Positions 36,152 to 45,654 of a DNA stretch of 64,000 nucleotides are shown piece after piece. A program made the position numbers and the translations under genes. The stretch spans positions 658,221 to 722,220 of the forward strand of contig NZ_KB894685.1 in assembly GCF_000374565.1 (NCBI RefSeq). The letters run 5' to 3'. This DNA comes from Siminovitchia fordii DSM 16014 = CIP 108821. GTDB taxonomy: Bacteria > Bacillota > Bacilli > Bacillales > Bacillaceae_C. Below the pieces are notes generated by a model. That model had not been told where the DNA came from. It saw only the letters and a list, made by a program, of their open reading frames with translations, and ran no database searches. Each line of letters begins with the position of its first letter. Within the stretch, counting starts at the first letter, position 1.

Positions 36152-37861
36152 TTAGACTAAGCTTCCGCCATTCTTACTGTATTTAATGATTCCTTCCGCA
36201 CATCTGTAGGCCAATGCACCAACAGTGCCGGTCGGGTTATAGCCACTGTTGTGAGGAAAGTTTCCGGCTCCGACAACGAATAAATTATCCGCATCCCAAT
36301 GCTGCAAATAGTTGTTGACAACACTTGTTCCGGGATCGTCCCCCATTGTAGTTCCGCCAGTATTATGAGTTGTCTGGTAAGGGACAATATCATAGTCTGT
36401 CAACACGTTATCAGGGACTACCTCTTTTGCTCCCATATCTTTCATAATTTCCGCAGATCTTTCCGTCGCAAATTTATGCAGTGCACGATCCTGATCGGTA
36501 AAGTTATAGGTCATCTGCAGCAGCGGCAATCCGTATGCATCTTTATATGTTGGATCGAGCGACAAATAATTTTCCTTATATGGGAGTGATGCTCCCTGAC
36601 CTCCCACAAACAGTGTCCGTGTGTAATAATGAATGGAAGCTTTCTTGAACTCCTCGCCCCACAGCGGGACATCCGGCGGGACTGGATTGCTTGCAATCGG
36701 CCTCGACCCTGACTGAGTAATCCATAGTCCGGCACCATGAAGAAAATCTTCTTTTTTATGATCGAAATTATCTCCATTGAAATCATCCATATACATACCA
36801 AGTGCTCCAGCACCCATGAATGTATTCATCTGATCATCAAAGAATCCTGTTGCACCGGCGTTCATTTGGTAGCAATAATTTCTGCCCAATGTCCCTCTTC
36901 CTGTATCCGGATCATACTGCTCTCCAATATCGGAAACCATAAGCAGTTTTGCATTGTTCAGCACGTAGCTTGTCAACACTACTACATCTGCAGGCTGAAT
37001 ATATTCTTTCCTTGTGACTGTGTCCACATATCTCACACCAGTGACCTTGTCGCCTTTTTTCAAAATCTCGACGACATTGGCGTTTGTCCGTACTTCAAAT
37101 TTTCCGGTCTTTTCTGCAGTAGGAATAACTGTTATTTCCGGAGAAGACTTAGCACCGTATTCACAGCCAAACCTTTCACAAAATCCACAATATTGGCAGG
37201 CAAAAATTTTCTGCCCATCAGGATTTTCATAGGTTTCGGATAAATTTGCCGAAGGCATCATATATGGATGATATCCCCTATCTTTTGCGGCCTTTTCAAA
37301 CATTTGCAATATAGGAGTCTTTTTCATCGGTGGAGTCGGATAATCATTGGCCCTTTTCCCTCCAAGCGGGTTCGTCTCTCCAGAAATCCCCGCCGTTTTT
37401 TCAAATTTATCGAAGTAAGGCTCCATTTCATCGTATGTAATACCCCAATCTCGCAGCAAGAAGCCATCGGGAATTTTTTCTTTGCCATATTTCTTTTCCG
37501 TCATACTTCTAATTTCGAAATCATATGGCAAAAACCTGAACGTCCACCCGTTCCAGTGGGTCCCCGAACCTCCGAGACCCTCACCCAATAGAAATGAGCC
37601 CATCTGTCTCATGGGGAGTGCTTTTTCCTTACGTGTATTTCTGAACGTGATTGTCTCTTTGGACAAGTCTTGCATCAAATCATAACGGATAGCATACCTA
37701 TATTCATCATGGATTCGCTGATAGTCCTGGGTTCCCCTTCTTTCTCCTCGTTCCAGTCCTACCACTTTCAACCCTTCCTTTGCACACTCGGCTGCTACAA
37801 TACCGCCAGTCCAACCTACCCCAACGGTTACAACATCTACCTTATCTAAAGTTTTTGCCAT
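36152..37861 (-). CDS. GMC-family oxidoreductase (gluconate 2-dehydrogenase-like flavoprotein)
   Basis: The 569-residue flavoprotein starts with the FAD-binding VTVGVGWTGG (GxGxxG) strand-loop, has a GSGTHWNGW substrate-site stretch, a Cys cluster (CQYCGFCERFGCEYG) that is typical of the gluconate 2-dehydrogenase large subunit group and could hold an iron-sulfur or structural site, and the C-terminal GMC motif with HNTGGTTMG and NPTGTVGALAYR. It has no export signal, so it is probably carried out by the subunit-3 protein encoded just before it (14 bp). Substrate is unknown: gluconate or another sugar acid or alcohol. Confidence 0.88.
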   Translation of the reverse strand: MAKTLDKVDVVTVGVGWTGGIVAAECAKEGLKVVGLERGERRGTQDYQRIHDEYRYAIRYDLMQDLSKETITFRNTRKEKALPMRQMGSFLLGEGLGGSGTHWNGWTFRFLPYDFEIRSMTEKKYGKEKIPDGFLLRDWGITYDEMEPYFDKFEKTAGISGETNPLGGKRANDYPTPPMKKTPILQMFEKAAKDRGYHPYMMPSANLSETYENPDGQKIFACQYCGFCERFGCEYGAKSSPEITVIPTAEKTGKFEVRTNANVVEILKKGDKVTGVRYVDTVTRKEYIQPADVVVLTSYVLNNAKLLMVSDIGEQYDPDTGRGTLGRNYCYQMNAGATGFFDDQMNTFMGAGALGMYMDDFNGDNFDHKKEDFLHGAGLWITQSGSRPIASNPVPPDVPLWGEEFKKASIHYYTRTLFVGGQGASLPYKENYLSLDPTYKDAYGLPLLQMTYNFTDQDRALHKFATERSAEIMKDMGAKEVVPDNVLTDYDIVPYQTTHNTGGTTMGDDPGTSVVNNYLQHWDADNLFVVGAGNFPHNSGYNPTGTVGALAYRCAEGIIKYSKNGGSLV

Positions 37862-37874
37862 GTTCTCAACTCCT

Positions 37875-38621
37875 TTAATGATCCATACTAGCCAGAGACT
37901 GCGGTTTTAATTTCTGAAATTCCTTGCTGTCTACAATGTTTATATATGCTGCCTGATGGCCCGGGAAGTTTTTCATTTTCCAGCCATCCATATTATTATT
38001 ACCGCCATATATTGGATCTGCATATGCACCTTCCAGCGTTGCTGATCTAAGCAGTGTAAAAAAGAAGTCGGAAGTGATCCCATCCATTTTCACTTTGCCT
38101 TTTTGGAAGTCTGTCAAAATTTTATCCATCTGATCGCCTTCCAGATTGGCAAACCCTTTTTTAAAACGATTCTGCGCTTCTTTTTCCAATGTTCTTACTC
38201 CAAGTAAAAAGGCCTCCTGACGGTTCATCGGTGTTTGATAACCCTGTGTGATTTTCCCAATATCAAATGGCCCCTGCATATACTCCCTTGCATTCAGGCC
38301 GTAACTTCCGGCAAGTTGATTATCGATGAAATAGGGGACACCAAGCTCGATAGCACCAGGGCCCAGATCATCCTTTGGAAAAATGCGTTCGGTTGCCTGT
38401 GATAAAACTTCAAAGTCATTATAATTTTTGAAGAATTGCAATCCTTTTGGACTGGACTTGTCTTTGCCAGTTCCCTGATCCTTTGTGGCAGTATCATTAT
38501 CCTTATTAGCGTTATATCCGATCAATCCGCCCAGCAGGCCGCCACCAATCAAGGTTCCTGTCGCAATTCCGGAAGTTTTCAAAAAGTCACGGCGAGTTAA
38601 ACCATTATCTTTTTCCGACAT
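37875..38621 (-). CDS. Gluconate 2-dehydrogenase subunit 3-like protein with Tat signal
   Basis: This is a 248-residue protein. Residues 5-40 are a classical Tat signal: LTRRDFLKTSG followed by a Gly-rich hydrophobic stretch (GTLIGGGLLGGLIG). The mature part matches the gluconate 2-dehydrogenase subunit 3 family, with EVLSQATERIFPKDD, GVPYFIDNQL and DGITSDFFFTLLR. Subunit 3 acts as the export escort and partner of the flavoprotein encoded next. It is the first gene of the subunit3-GMC-tatA-tatC operon; AAGGAGG precedes the ATG. No cytochrome c subunit gene is present. Confidence 0.9.
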   Translation of the reverse strand: MSEKDNGLTRRDFLKTSGIATGTLIGGGLLGGLIGYNANKDNDTATKDQGTGKDKSSPKGLQFFKNYNDFEVLSQATERIFPKDDLGPGAIELGVPYFIDNQLAGSYGLNAREYMQGPFDIGKITQGYQTPMNRQEAFLLGVRTLEKEAQNRFKKGFANLEGDQMDKILTDFQKGKVKMDGITSDFFFTLLRSATLEGAYADPIYGGNNNMDGWKMKNFPGHQAAYINIVDSKEFQKLKPQSLASMDH

Positions 38622-38666
38622 TTAAACAGCCTCCTTATCTTTCCATTAGAATAGCAAGCGGAAAAT

Positions 38667-38710
38667 AAAAAAACCGCTATAGCACTTGTATTGCCCAACG
38701 CGGTTTTTTT
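38667..38710 (-). terminator. Terminator of the dipeptidase gene
   Basis: AAAAAAACCGC/GCGGTTTTTTT (38667-38677 with 38700-38710) with a 22-nt loop lies between the dipeptidase stop and the Tat operon start. Confidence 0.8.
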
Positions 38711-38787
38711 AAAACTATATTCATATTTTTTTTTAAGGTTTTTTCATAATAATCCAGGTTCAAATGTTTCAAGTACTTTATTGCTGA

Positions 38788-39729
38788 TTAAATTTCCCAA
38801 TTTGACAACGTTTCCAAAAAGTTTTGACCAGCGAATCCTCTTACCTGTTCCTCGGAATAATACTTTAAAAGCTCGTTGATCAGATTGGGATATTTTGATG
38901 CATTTTCCAACCCGGAAATATGTTTATCAATCCCGTCAAAATCAGAGCCGAATCCAATATGGCTAACTCCTCCGAGCGAACTGAAATGATCAATATGTCT
39001 GATAAGATCCGAAACTGTCACAACGTCTTTCTCATCGGTGAATTCTGGATAAAAGACAACATGAATCATTCCATTTTTCTCGAAAAGGGCTTTAGCCTGC
39101 TTATCTGTCAAATTTCTTGGATGATCACATATTGACTTTGCATTTGAATGGCTTGCAATCGGAAAATGCGCTAGATCAATCACATCCCAAAAGGCCCTTT
39201 CACTTAAATGTGATACATCAGTCAGAAGACTGTTGTCATTATTATAGAGTACCACTTTTTTCCCATATTCTGTAAGGCCTGCACCGCGAAATTCTTGTGC
39301 TCCATCTGCAGCCAGGTTTCCATAATTCCAAGTAAGTCCGACAGAAAGGACGCCCATGTGTTTTAATATACTCAACTTTTGAATGTCATTACCAATACAG
39401 TCAATACCTTCGAGCGTAAGCACAGCCCCTGTTTGGTCTGGTTTTAACTTCAGAACATCCTTCCAGCTTTTGATCTGTATCATATCGTGGTTTGCTTCAA
39501 GGATTTCCGTATAGAAATAATTAACCTGTTCAAGCGCGGCCTGAAATTGTTCAGTTGTCTTAAGTTCTGGAGGAATGAAAACAGCGAAGCACTGTACCTT
39601 CACATTTCCTTTATTCAGACGTTCCTTGTTTGCATCAAGTTCCGGGGAATCACTAAAACTGATCTTCCCTTTGCTTTCCCACAGTTTCCATAAAACATCA
39701 CAATGAAGGTCAATAATATTCACACGCAT
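38788..39729 (-). CDS. M19-family (membrane/renal-type) dipeptidase
   Basis: The 313-residue zinc dipeptidase has the DLHCDVL (His-x-Asp) motif at residues 7-13, the bridging Glu in TLEGID, a SHSNAKSICDHPRNL segment with metal His, and FGSDFDGID near the end. The family cleaves dipeptides, including those with a C-terminal D-residue. No signal peptide or membrane helix is visible, so it is probably cytosolic despite the family name. The start may be the GTG two codons in (39723) because GGTGGG precedes it better. It is 14 bp after an SDR-like gene on the same strand. Confidence 0.9.
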   Translation of the reverse strand: MRVNIIDLHCDVLWKLWESKGKISFSDSPELDANKERLNKGNVKVQCFAVFIPPELKTTEQFQAALEQVNYFYTEILEANHDMIQIKSWKDVLKLKPDQTGAVLTLEGIDCIGNDIQKLSILKHMGVLSVGLTWNYGNLAADGAQEFRGAGLTEYGKKVVLYNNDNSLLTDVSHLSERAFWDVIDLAHFPIASHSNAKSICDHPRNLTDKQAKALFEKNGMIHVVFYPEFTDEKDVVTVSDLIRHIDHFSSLGGVSHIGFGSDFDGIDKHISGLENASKYPNLINELLKYYSEEQVRGFAGQNFLETLSNWEI

Positions 39730-39743
39730 CCCACCAATTCTGT

Positions 39744-40388
39744 TTAGATTCTTTGTAATGCTTCTTGAATAGGTGTGCCGCCTGAAACTAGATCGAACGA
39801 TTTATTGTAAGTATGTTCTTCTTTTAAACATTCAACAACCGTCCTGGCAACATCTGCACGTGGAATTACACCTCGTTCAATTATTTCACCAGCGTTTATA
39901 TTACCAGTTCCGGCCTCGTTCACGAGACCGCCGGGCCGCACGATCGTATAGTTCAAACTGCTCTGCAATAGAGCTTTGTCAGCATAATGTTTGGCTGCAT
40001 AGTAGTGTTTGATTTTTTCATTCCAGTTTTCACGGTTGTTTGCCTGTAAGGCACTGACCATAATAAAACGGTTAACCTTTGCCAATTCCGCTGCTTCAAT
40101 AGTTTTGACTGCTCCATCCAGGTCGATAAGCAACGTTTTGTCTGCCCCTGTATGACCTCCCGAACCGGCTGTAAAAATGACGGCATCGCAGCCTTCCATA
40201 GCTTCTGTCAATTCATCGACACTACCTTCCAGGTCTGCCAATACCGCTTCTACCCCTTTCTCCCTAAAGGCAGCTGCCTGTTCTTCGTTTCTAACCATCG
40301 CAATCCCAGTAAAATCGTTCTTGCCTTTCAACAATTCCACAATATGACGGCCGATTTGGCCATTTGCACCTACCACGAGAACTTTCAC
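39744..40388 (-). CDS. NAD(P)-binding SDR-like oxidoreductase
   Basis: This is a 214-residue atypical short-chain dehydrogenase/NmrA-like protein. It starts with the Rossmann motif VLVVGANGQIGRH and has the NADP strand ADLEGSVDEL, AVIFTAGSGGHTGADKT, and the HYYAAKHYADKAL (Y-x-x-x-K-like) helix. It is close to the B. subtilis YhfK type in size. The start is a GTG at 40388, nine bases after AAGGAG; the GTG three codons before overlaps that site. Substrate unknown. It is likely cotranscribed with the dipeptidase and its upstream region abuts the second 52-bp repeat array. Confidence 0.85.
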   Translation of the reverse strand: MKVLVVGANGQIGRHIVELLKGKNDFTGIAMVRNEEQAAAFREKGVEAVLADLEGSVDELTEAMEGCDAVIFTAGSGGHTGADKTLLIDLDGAVKTIEAAELAKVNRFIMVSALQANNRENWNEKIKHYYAAKHYADKALLQSSLNYTIVRPGGLVNEAGTGNINAGEIIERGVIPRADVARTVVECLKEEHTYNKSFDLVSGGTPIQEALQRI

Positions 40389-40508
40389 GTTGATCACACT
40401 CCTTGAGTTTTGTGGATTGGTCGGAAATAGGGGCTCAACTGCTGCCCATAGTTGAATTCTAACTTAAGAAATAAGCTTTTGCCAGATTCCATTCTTCGAC
40501 AGGCAAGT

Positions 40509-41250
40509 TGGTTACCGTAAATATGAGAACCTTTAACTGCGATTAATGACCGATCTGCGGGATTTACCGTAATTTCGGGAACCTTTACTGCCATTAGTGA
40601 CCGATATGCCGGATTTACCTTAAATACAGGAACCTTTAAATGACATTAGTGACCGATATGCCGGATTTACCTTAAATACGGGTACCTTTAACTGCTATTA
40701 GTGACCGTTATCCGGGGTTTTTCCTAAATACGGGTACCTTTTACTGCTATTAGTGACCGTTTATCCGGGAATTTCCTAAATACGGGTACCTTTTACTGAC
40801 ATTAGTGACCGTTTATCCGGGAAATTCCTAAATACGGGTACCTTTTACTGCTATTAGTGACCGATTTTCGGCATTTATCGTAAATACGGGTACCTTTTAC
40901 GGACATTAGTGACCGATCTTCGAGATTTTCCCTAAATACGGGTACCTTTAACTGACATTAGTGACCGTTTATCCGGGAATTTCCTAAATACGGGTACCTT
41001 TAAATGCTATTAGTGACCGTTATCCGGGGTTTTTCCTATATATGGGTACCTTTAACTGCTATTAGTGACCGTTATTCGGGATTTTCCCTAAATACGGGTA
41101 CCTTTTACTGCTATTAGTGACCGTTATCCGGGGTTTTTCCTAAATACGGGTACCTTTTACTGACATTAGTGACCGTTATTCGGCATTTACCGTCAATACG
41201 GGTACCTTTTACTGCCATTAATGACCGCTGTCCCGGATTCATCGTAAATT
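40509..41250 (+). repeat. 52-bp tandem repeat array 2 (about 14 units)
   Basis: ATTAGTGACCG anchors lie at 40593, 40645, 40697, 40749, 40801, 40853, 40905, 40957, 41009, 41061, 41113 and 41165 (ATTAATGACCG at 40542 and 41217): every step is exactly 52 bp except the first (51). The core is AAATACGGGTACCTTT..ACTGC.ATTAGTGACCG, with a freer 17-19-bp part (patterns such as TTATCCGGGGTTTTTCC). Substitutions are common but indels are absent. The array fills the space between the SDR gene and the end of a decayed membrane-protein gene, and shares its core and orientation with array 1. Confidence 0.95.
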
Positions 41251-41680
41251 GATAAAATAATTTCCAATTAAAAAGATAATTGCTAAAAAACCGATGTACC
41301 CTCTTGCTGTGACGGCATAGGTTTCCCATCTGATATCGTTGTTTTTTCTTAAAAAGAATTAGAGACCCAAAGGTCATCAAGTACCCATTGAAAGACAGAC
41401 TTCGATTATATGAAAAATCCGGATGGCATGTTTCCCCTCTTATTTGAGCTTCAAATTTGATTTCACTCGAAGGATAAAAATATTGATGAGTCGCAAATAC
41501 TTTCTGGTAAAATTGCAGTCGCCAGTCGTCATGTTCCAGTTGAATTTTAAACTTTAAAACAGGATCTCTACAAAAACAAGCAAAGCCTCAGTTCATCAAT
41601 TGACCGAAAAAATGAGTGGACCGCTTTCTATCACAATTGGCTCAAGTTCATGATACCCGGCCATCCCTTAGCTGTGAACT
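41239..41680 (-). pseudogene. Decayed membrane-protein gene
   Basis: Reading the minus strand in three alternating frames recovers a protein-like chain of about 140 residues: ESGPLIFSVN, then a stop and shift, then DPVLKFKIQLEHDDWRLQFY, HQYFYPSSEIKFEAQIRG, SFNGYLMTFGSLILFKK, then a shift at an A-run, and a last helix ETYAVTARGYIGFLAIIFLI ending at the TGA at 41239-41241. At least three frameshifts or stops are needed, so it is a pseudogene, possibly of an immunity-type or YfhO-type small membrane protein, though no family was recognised. The repeat array begins exactly at its 3' end. Confidence 0.5.
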
Positions 41681-41716
41681 CATACTTTTCAAAGGTATTT
41701 GATCTTTTAATCTAAT

Positions 41717-41746
41717 AAAATAACCCCCTGAAAAGGAGGTTATTCT
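41717..41746 (-). terminator. Terminator of copZ
   Basis: AATAACCcCCT/AGGaGGTTATT (41719-41729 with 41734-41744) lies just after copZ; on the minus strand TTTTATT follows. Confidence 0.85.
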
Positions 41747-41752
41747 AACATA

Positions 41753-41962
41753 CTATTCGCCCACATCATATCCTTGATCTTCTACGGCTTCTTTCATTTT
41801 CCGCGTATCCGTTTTGGATGGATCAAACAAAACCTTTACGTTTCCCTGAGCCAGGTCCGCCTCTGCTTTTTTAATACCTGTAAGGGCTGTTAATGCTTTT
41901 TCGACAGATTGTTTACAATGTCCGCAAGTCATACCCTCCACTTTTAAAACTGTTTCTTGCAT
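41753..41962 (-). CDS. copZ: Copper chaperone CopZ
   Basis: This is a 69-residue single heavy-metal-associated domain with the copper site GMTCGHC at residues 10-16 and the ferredoxin-like beta-alpha-beta pattern ending QGYDVGE. It carries Cu(I) in the cytosol and hands it to CopA. AGGAGG precedes the ATG. It follows copA by about 20 bp, so the pair is one operon ended by the terminator at 41719-41744. The order copA-copZ is reversed relative to B. subtilis copZA. Confidence 0.95.
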   Translation of the reverse strand: MQETVLKVEGMTCGHCKQSVEKALTALTGIKKAEADLAQGNVKVLFDPSKTDTRKMKEAVEDQGYDVGE

Positions 41963-41983
41963 ATTAATCTCCTCCTAATCGAT

Positions 41984-44374
41984 CTATAATTTAACTCTTT
42001 TTAATCGCAATGAATTAGTGACAACCGATACCGAGCTGAAGGCCATGGCAGCACCAGCAACCCAAGGAGCCAGTAGCCCAGCGGCCGCAATCGGAATTCC
42101 AGCTGCATTATAAGCAAGCGCCCAGAAAAAGTTTTGATGGATATTTCTCATAACTGCATGGCTCAGTCGAAAAGCCTTCGGAATGAGCTGCAAATCTCCT
42201 CCGAGGATGGTCACATCGGCAGCTTCAATGGCGACGTCTGTCCCAGTTCCAATGGCAATCCCTACATCAGAGAGTGCAAGGGCTGGCGCATCATTGATTC
42301 CATCTCCCACCATCGCTACCACTTTACCCGCGGCTTTCAACTCTTTTACTTTTTCAGCTTTATTCTCAGGCAACACTTCAGCAAACACCTGATCAATTCC
42401 AACTTGATGAGCAATCGCCTTTGCAGTTCTTTCATTATCTCCTGTCAGCATAAGGACTTCAATGCCTTCTTCCTTCAAACGGGTGACAGCCTCTTTCGCA
42501 TGGTTTTTAACGGTATCCGCAACCGCCACTATTCCTGACAACCTTCCATCCACGGCAATAAACATGACTGTTTTTCCTTGGCTTTCAAGTTCTTCAGTCT
42601 TTATGACTTTTTCTTGGTATAAAACAAGATTGGCGCTCATCAGCTTTCTCGTTCCGATCAATATATGGTGACCATCAATTACGGCTTTGACCCCGTGCCC
42701 TGAAATTGCCTGAAAATCGGTCACCTGCTTCATTTCGACGCCACGCTCTTGTCCATATCTGACAACCGCATCTGCCAACGGGTGCTCAGAAGCATTCTCA
42801 ACCGAAACAAGATAAGAAAGAGCCTCTTCACCATCCAGGTCAATATCCGTAACGGAAGGTTTCCCCACTGTAATTGTTCCCGTCTTATCCAAAATGACTG
42901 CATTCACTTTATGGGCCATTTCCAGGTACTCCCCACCTTTAAACAAGATGCCAGTTTCCGCGCCCTTCCCTGAGCCTACCATGATGGAAGTTGGGGTAGC
43001 CAGCCCAAGGGCACACGGACAGGCGATGACAAGAACAGTGATCGCTGATTCCAGTGCTTTAGCAACATTTCCGGGATCGGCAATTAAGAACCATATTAAA
43101 AAGGTAATAATGGCTATACCTACAACAATCGGCACAAATATCCCGGAAATTTTGTCTGCGATCCTCTGGATAGGAGCCTTGCTTCCCTGTGCCGCCTCAA
43201 CGATTTTAATAATCCCGGCGAGGGCCGTATCTTTCCCTACTTTCGTTGCTCTTACCCGGATCATTCCATGCTTATTGATCGTTGCGCCGATAACCTGTTG
43301 ACCAGGCCGTTTTTCTACCGGTATTGACTCGCCGGTAATCATCGATTCATCTATTGCCGTTTCACCAAAGATCAATTCGCCGTCTACAGGAATTTTTTCA
43401 CCTGGCCGGACAACGATAATGTCTCCTGCTTTCACCTCTTCTACCGGTATTTGCTGTTCTTTTTCTTCACTCAGAACACTTGCATTTTTTGCCTGCAGAC
43501 TTACTAACTGGGACAAGGCTTCAGTTGTTTTGCCTTTTGCCCGAGTTTCAAAAAGTTTGCCTAGGAGAATCAGCGTAATCAATACCGCACTTGTTTCGAA
43601 GTACAGATGCGGTTCGTATCCAGGATGGATCCATGAACGGATTCCTTCCAGAATACTGTAAAAGAAAGCAGCTGATGTACCGAGCGCTACAAGAACATCC
43701 ATATTCGCACTCTTATTTTTTAATGATTTATAAGCACCCTTGTAAAATTGTCCTCCGAAATAAAATTGGACCGGTGCTGCCAAAAGAAACTGAAGCCAGG
43801 AATTCATTAAAATAGCAGGAACCGGAAAAGCCAATTTGTCAGGCAAATGTCCCAGCATTGTATAAAGCAATGGCAAGGAAAAGAAAGCAGAAAGGATAAA
43901 TTTCTTTTTTTGTTTTTTATATTCCTTCGACTTGATATCATCTTTATCCGACTTTGTCGTCTTCACTTTGGCATCGTATCCGAGTGCTTGGATTTTTCCT
44001 ATGACATCCGAAGCGGACACTCCCTGCTCAAGCTCCACGGCTGCCATCTCAGCCGCAAGATTGACTGTTGCCGATTGGATACCTTCCATTTTATTAAGGA
44101 CCTTTTCAATTCTTACGGAACAGGCCGAACACGTCATTCCGTATATATCTAAATCAATTTGTTCGGCTTTTACACCGTAACCAAGATCTTCTATTTTTTT
44201 CGTAATGTCTCGAGATGAAATTTGCTCATTGGTAATCGTAACAGATGCCCGTTCTAAAGCAAGATTGACATTCGCTTCAACTCCCGGCATCTTGTTCAAT
44301 ACCTTTTCAATCCGGTTCGAACAGGCAGCACACGTCATGCCTTCTATTGGTATATCCATTTTTCTGTTGGGCAC
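41984..44374 (-). CDS. copA: Copper-exporting P1B-type ATPase CopA
   Basis: The 796-residue ATPase has two N-terminal metal-binding domains (GMTCAAC at about 12-18 and GMTCSAC at about 80-86), eight membrane helices, the TGESIP actuator loop, the intramembrane CPC site ([11 protein letters not shown]), DKTGT phosphorylation site and [10 protein letters not shown] hinge. CPC plus two CxxC domains points to Cu(I) export. The start is a GTG at 44374 with GGAGG eight bases upstream. A csoR-type regulator gene is not adjacent, so control must come from elsewhere. Confidence 0.96.
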   Translation of the reverse strand: MPNRKMDIPIEGMTCAACSNRIEKVLNKMPGVEANVNLALERASVTITNEQISSRDITKKIEDLGYGVKAEQIDLDIYGMTCSACSVRIEKVLNKMEGIQSATVNLAAEMAAVELEQGVSASDVIGKIQALGYDAKVKTTKSDKDDIKSKEYKKQKKKFILSAFFSLPLLYTMLGHLPDKLAFPVPAILMNSWLQFLLAAPVQFYFGGQFYKGAYKSLKNKSANMDVLVALGTSAAFFYSILEGIRSWIHPGYEPHLYFETSAVLITLILLGKLFETRAKGKTTEALSQLVSLQAKNASVLSEEKEQQIPVEEVKAGDIIVVRPGEKIPVDGELIFGETAIDESMITGESIPVEKRPGQQVIGATINKHGMIRVRATKVGKDTALAGIIKIVEAAQGSKAPIQRIADKISGIFVPIVVGIAIITFLIWFLIADPGNVAKALESAITVLVIACPCALGLATPTSIMVGSGKGAETGILFKGGEYLEMAHKVNAVILDKTGTITVGKPSVTDIDLDGEEALSYLVSVENASEHPLADAVVRYGQERGVEMKQVTDFQAISGHGVKAVIDGHHILIGTRKLMSANLVLYQEKVIKTEELESQGKTVMFIAVDGRLSGIVAVADTVKNHAKEAVTRLKEEGIEVLMLTGDNERTAKAIAHQVGIDQVFAEVLPENKAEKVKELKAAGKVVAMVGDGINDAPALALSDVGIAIGTGTDVAIEAADVTILGGDLQLIPKAFRLSHAVMRNIHQNFFWALAYNAAGIPIAAAGLLAPWVAGAAMAFSSVSVVTNSLRLKRVKL

Positions 44375-45100
44375 CTTAAAGTCCTCCCTCCCTTACAGAA
44401 TTGAGTTCAGATCATGTCTTTATCGATCAATTGATTGATTCAATTGTATCATCGCCTTATCCTGATTTAATAGAATCGGCAATCAAGTGATGCGTTTGTT
44501 CCTCAAGAAGCACTAAGCTGACCTATTCCAAAGAGCGGCTGGCAGTCAATTAAATAGTGTATCTACACCGTTTCTAGCTTCCTCCACCATTTTATCGAAA
44601 CCCGCGTATCTGACCTAATTTCTATGTACTTGCCGGATGTATTCGCTTATAAGCTCCAACAGTTTCATGTCTTTCATTTACTATACCAATAAATCAAGTT
44701 TTTTCCCTTAATTTCTTCGATAATTTGTCTCAAATGTACGTAATGAATCTAAAAAAGCCAGTGCTGATCCTGCGGCAAAAGTGACTGAAAATGTGTCCTA
44801 GTATTGATATTCTGTTTGTTCACCTTAGCTAGACAACTTTGGTGCGTAATGTGCAAATAACGGCAAACAGCGTCAGTTACAGTACTTCATTTTTGATGGA
44901 GAGGTACGAATTGGGGATGGAAAAAGTGTAAGCTAATAGGATTAGTACCTGTGGTAACTGAAGCAATCAGATCGTAAGATTCTGCTTCCGGTTCCACCTT
45001 TCCCATTCCAGCCGTTGCCAATGTTGGGTTTGGGGATGTTAAGGAAACGCAGCAGTTGGCGTTTATTCATCATGAAAAACTCCATGCAGGCACATAGAGA
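44375..45100. other. Long intergenic region upstream of copA
   Basis: About 730 bp without a supported gene. The copA promoter must lie within the first 100 bp, but I found no clear CsoR or CueR operator. A few short frames elsewhere here (for example near 44745-44800 on the minus strand) are hydrophobic but lack a start and a site, and look like decayed sequence. Confidence 0.4.
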
Positions 45101-45146
45101 AAAAATAGGCCAGGTGCTTGAAAAATCATGCACCCAGCCTATTTTT
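45101..45146. terminator. Strong hairpin terminator
   Basis: Near-perfect 17-bp arms (45101-45117 with 45130-45146, two mismatches) with A5 and T5 ends lie right after the stop of the 114-residue protein gene. Confidence 0.88.
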
Positions 45147-45489
45147 ATGAATGAAAACCGATCAATTTGGCTTCTTTCCCGGCTCCAAGCATTTCATCAG
45201 CAGGGAAAACGATGACAGAGTCAATATAATCCCATTTGATTAATATATGTGTAGGGCAGCTCTCTGTAAACTGTTCAGAGGCAGGAATATCACTCCCGTC
45301 ATCTTCCTTTATTTTCGTCCTTTCATAACAGGGATTTTCAACCCAGATTCCCATTGATTCCGTATAAATCAATTTTGCTATACACCACTTGTCCGGATGA
45401 TAAATTCCTGTTACAGCCCCTGATAGGGATTCAGGTAAGTTTTTAAACTTGATTTGAACCTTTTGATTTACATAACTGTCTAAAAACAT
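45145..45489 (-). CDS. Hypothetical protein, probable all-beta fold
   Basis: This 114-residue soluble protein is rich in beta-type residues, with segments VNQKVQIKFKN, GAVTGIYHPDKWCIAKLIY and a C-terminal WDYIDSVIVFP. The N-terminal pattern of a short strand, a G-x-V-x-G-I-x turn and further strands resembles small-barrel RNA- or ligand-binding folds, but no family was recognised. A good AGGAGGAGGG site precedes the ATG and a strong terminator follows. It is monocistronic. Its neighbours (copA and spoVR) do not suggest a role. Confidence 0.65.
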   Translation of the reverse strand: MFLDSYVNQKVQIKFKNLPESLSGAVTGIYHPDKWCIAKLIYTESMGIWVENPCYERTKIKEDDGSDIPASEQFTESCPTHILIKWDYIDSVIVFPADEMLGAGKEAKLIGFHS

Positions 45490-45571
45490 GATATAAGTCC
45501 CTCCTCCTAATAGTCTGGCGGGAATTCCTTATACCGTAATAATTCCTCAATTATCACTTCTTAAACACAAA

Positions 45572-45597
45572 AAACACACCTGTAATGGTGTGCTTTT
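45572..45597 (-). terminator. Terminator of spoVR
   Basis: CACACC/GGTGTG arms (45575-45580 with 45587-45592) are followed on the minus strand by TTTTTTGTG. Confidence 0.7.
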
Positions 45598-45654
45598 ACA
45601 ACCTTATGTTCGGGTTGACCTTATTCGAAGTTGTTCCAACGTAAGTTTATCACT

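Noticed and set aside
31449-41250. CRISPR array
   Set aside because: Units are similar along their whole length, without identical repeats and unrelated spacers, and no cas genes are present.
40394-41380. Short open frames within array 2
   Set aside because: The 52-bp period is not a multiple of three, and frames read through repeats without ribosome sites.
44942-45133. 63-residue minus-strand protein
   Set aside because: No ribosome site, low-complexity composition and no resemblance to a family; it lies in decayed intergenic DNA.
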